DNA of 64,000 bases, from the NCBI GenBank assembly GCA_002245135.1, contig NGBS01000002.1:124001-188000 (forward strand), read 5' to 3'. The notes beneath the pieces were generated by a model, which saw only the letters and a program-made list of their open reading frames with translations, ran no database searches and had not been told where the DNA came from. The position numbers and the translations under genes were made by a program. This DNA is from Proteromonas lacertae (Eukaryota; Sar; Bigyra; Opalinata; Proteromonadidae). This document shows, one piece after another, positions 62,655 through 64,000 of the stretch (position 1 is the first letter of the stretch; each line of letters opens with the position of its first letter).

Positions 62655-63239
62655 TTGACCTACCCAACTTTTTAATAATTGAATATTATATTTAGGATGA
62701 ATATTCTCACTGTGACCACATATACATATATTTGGATTATATTCATTTGGAGTATAATAGCAACAAACACAACCACCATCAGGAGGAATTATACGACTAT
62801 CTATACCTTTATCATAAGGAATTTCATAACACTGATTTGTCTAAGTATATAATATGTTTAATAATACATGACATGAAAGAGGATGATGACAATAACACAT
62901 GTAAGTATCAAATTCTGCTTGAGATGGAATTTTACATTCACAAAATTGGCATTTTATGCCATACACTAAATGTGGTGGTTTTACTCTTTTTTGGTCGGTT
63001 GTTATAACTGGATCTTCCTCTACATCATCTGCTGTTAATAAAGCATCTTGTTTACTACTACCATTTGTATTTTCATTAGTATTTGTTTGATTCACTTCAG
63101 ATGAATCATTTTGAGTAGGATTAGCAGATTTATTTGATTGAGCAACCTTTTTCTTTATTTTCTTCTTTATTTTCTTCTTCTTGAACATGTCAGAGTAGTC
63201 CATTAACAAATCTTCTTCTTCGACATTGTTTTCATCCAT
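61299..63239 (-). CDS. Cys/His-cluster (FAM221-like) protein with possible papain-like region
   Basis: ATG at 63239 gives an acidic start followed by a Lys-rich run. Seven or so AT-repeat introns follow (for example near 62870-62840, 62655-62616, 62535-62495, 62346-62296 and 61990-61925). The N-terminal part has a Cys/His cluster with paired 'C.FCEC...CYCHHPLSCH' and 'CVCCYY...CICGHSENIH' motifs, like FAM221 proteins. Next, 'GPSCAAATIASIYN' and, later, 'STGYFGNWGIHAAILHLN' resemble the Cys and His regions of a papain-like fold; this is a weak guess. Then 'GQGPALWISFERARSILLSWKGYE' and an acidic tail. About 480 residues. Exon joining in the middle is partly provisional. Confidence 0.55.
62623..62653. 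repeat. (AT)n intron microsatellite
   Basis: Thirty-one bases of almost pure AT alternation. Similar tracts sit at 61971-61987, 60109-60131 and 53899-53920 and mark the lengthened introns of the local genes. They are typical of slippage-prone AT-rich introns. Confidence 0.85.
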
Positions 63240-63346
63240 AGTTTTGAATTTTTAAAAACTGTTTCAAAAAATATAGTGAGTTTCAATTTCAGTCAAAAAA
63301 CTCAACAACTACAACTACATTTACAAAAATTTAATAAAATTATTTT

Positions 63347-64000
63347 ATGGTGCTAGATACTAAATTGAAAAGCAATATGAAGAGTTTTTCAAACACATAC
63401 AAAAGAAATAAAGGTATTTTATAATTGTTTTGAATAATAGGAGTTACAATTGGTTGGATTATTATTTATGTGGCTATATTAGGATTAGTATATCATTTTA
63501 CAATTCGTTTTACCTCTTATTATTACACTTAATCGCAATTACTTACTTTACGATATTGATAGGGTGGGATACATTCTTCATAAAAATACTTAAAAACAAA
63601 GAGTATGGTTATCTCAACGAAATATTGTTAATGGGTATAATATCTGTTGTTTCAACTGGTTATCTATACCAATATGCTCCATGTTCAGAACAAGTGCTTC
63701 TACATTTTTATTTACTTCTTTTTTCAACGTATAATATTAATAGAATAAAAATCATAATAAAATTAATATAGATGTGTGAATGGAATATCTTCTGCTTATT
63801 GTTCATATTTACACAAACCTAATAAAACTCTATTTGATATTGGTTTTTGGTTATTTCCAGAAATATCTCGTGATTCATGGTTTTTCTATATTGGTGATAT
63901 AATGGATGTAATATTAGTATTTTCGTTAATTACAATATTTGTATTTTTATCTCCTGAAAGTCGATTAAGTTTCTTTTGCAGTTCAATTCGTTTAACTTCT
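63347..64000 (+). CDS. Second sphingomyelin-synthase-like (PAP2_C) membrane protein, cut by window edge
   Basis: ATG at 63347 (MVLDTKLKSNMKSF), a 27-nt intron near 63415-63441, then 'GVTIGWIIIYVAILGLVYHF', a first membrane helix. The frame then breaks near 63507 (an extra T in a TTTT run would explain it). The later helices continue in another frame. A further intron near 63771 leads to 'LHKPNKTLFDIGFWLFPEISRD' and 'IGDIMDVILVFS', which resemble the first conserved block of inositol-phosphorylceramide/sphingomyelin synthases. The catalytic C3/C4 motifs would lie beyond the edge. The family call rests on this one block and on the related gene at 27.3-28.0 kb, so confidence is moderate to low. 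Confidence 0.4.

Noticed and set aside
1-64000. Use of a reassigned genetic code as in many ciliates
   Set aside because: Conserved domains contain no in-frame TAA or TAG, and all three stop codons end well-supported genes.
1-64000. tRNA, rRNA or CRISPR arrays
   Set aside because: No tRNA-like box A/B pairs, rRNA text or regularly spaced palindromic repeats were seen in the spacers. A covariance-model scan could still find a hidden RNA.

Overview
The window comes from a eukaryote with a very AT-rich genome, probably a free-living or host-associated flagellated protist. Evidence: genes packed 100-300 bp apart on both strands, many very short spliceosomal introns (mostly 22-50 nt, GTAT...TAG), and only eukaryotic gene families. 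TAA, TAG and TGA all end genes (for example TAG at 5015-5017, TGA at 44255-44257), so the code looks standard. Homologs of cilium, centrosome or spindle proteins (KATNIP-like, augmin HAUS8-like, CENP-E-like kinesin, EF-hand/IQ proteins) suggest a flagellated cell. The secreted EGF-repeat protein resembles EGF proteins common in stramenopiles. I cannot name the species.

Layout. 1-3.4 kb: 3' part of a KATNIP-like gene (minus). 3.9-5.0 kb: MAPK-like kinase. 5.3-17.1 kb: a giant class C-type receptor with nine tandem periplasmic-binding-protein modules and a C-terminal seven-helix domain. 17.2-18.4 kb: secreted EGF-repeat protein. 18.5-23.8 kb: four minus-strand genes (PAK kinase with p21-binding domain, IPP isomerase, PP2C phosphatase, Ras-like GTPase). 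23.8-25.7 kb: gene-poor stretch with a 608-bp terminal-inverted-repeat element and decayed coding sequence. 25.7-27.1 kb: HAUS8/QWRF-like gene. 27.3-28.0 kb: sphingomyelin-synthase-like gene, probably decaying. 28.2-31.7 kb: pseudokinase-LRR gene. 32.2-39.2 kb: CENP-E-like kinesin. 39.3-45.4 kb: SLC35-like transporter, two low-complexity proteins and one unrecognised helical protein. 45.6-59.6 kb: six dispersed members of an apparently undescribed family (N-terminal domain, variable linker, Cys cluster, four-helix membrane domain), interleaved with two EF-hand genes and a DUF6512-like membrane protein. 59.8-63.2 kb: IQ/EF-hand/zinc-finger protein and a Cys/His-cluster protein. 63.3 kb to the end: a second sphingomyelin-synthase-like gene, cut by the window edge.

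The genes do not form a pathway. Signalling parts (receptor, MAPK-like, PAK, PP2C, GTPase, EF-hands) lie near cytoskeletal parts. The most notable items are the nine-module receptor, a candidate U12-type AT-AC intron inside it, the six-gene 'P..L[ED].KC' family, and the phase-1 introns locked to the LRR units. Several reading-frame breaks, mostly one extra base in an A or T run, make some gene models provisional.
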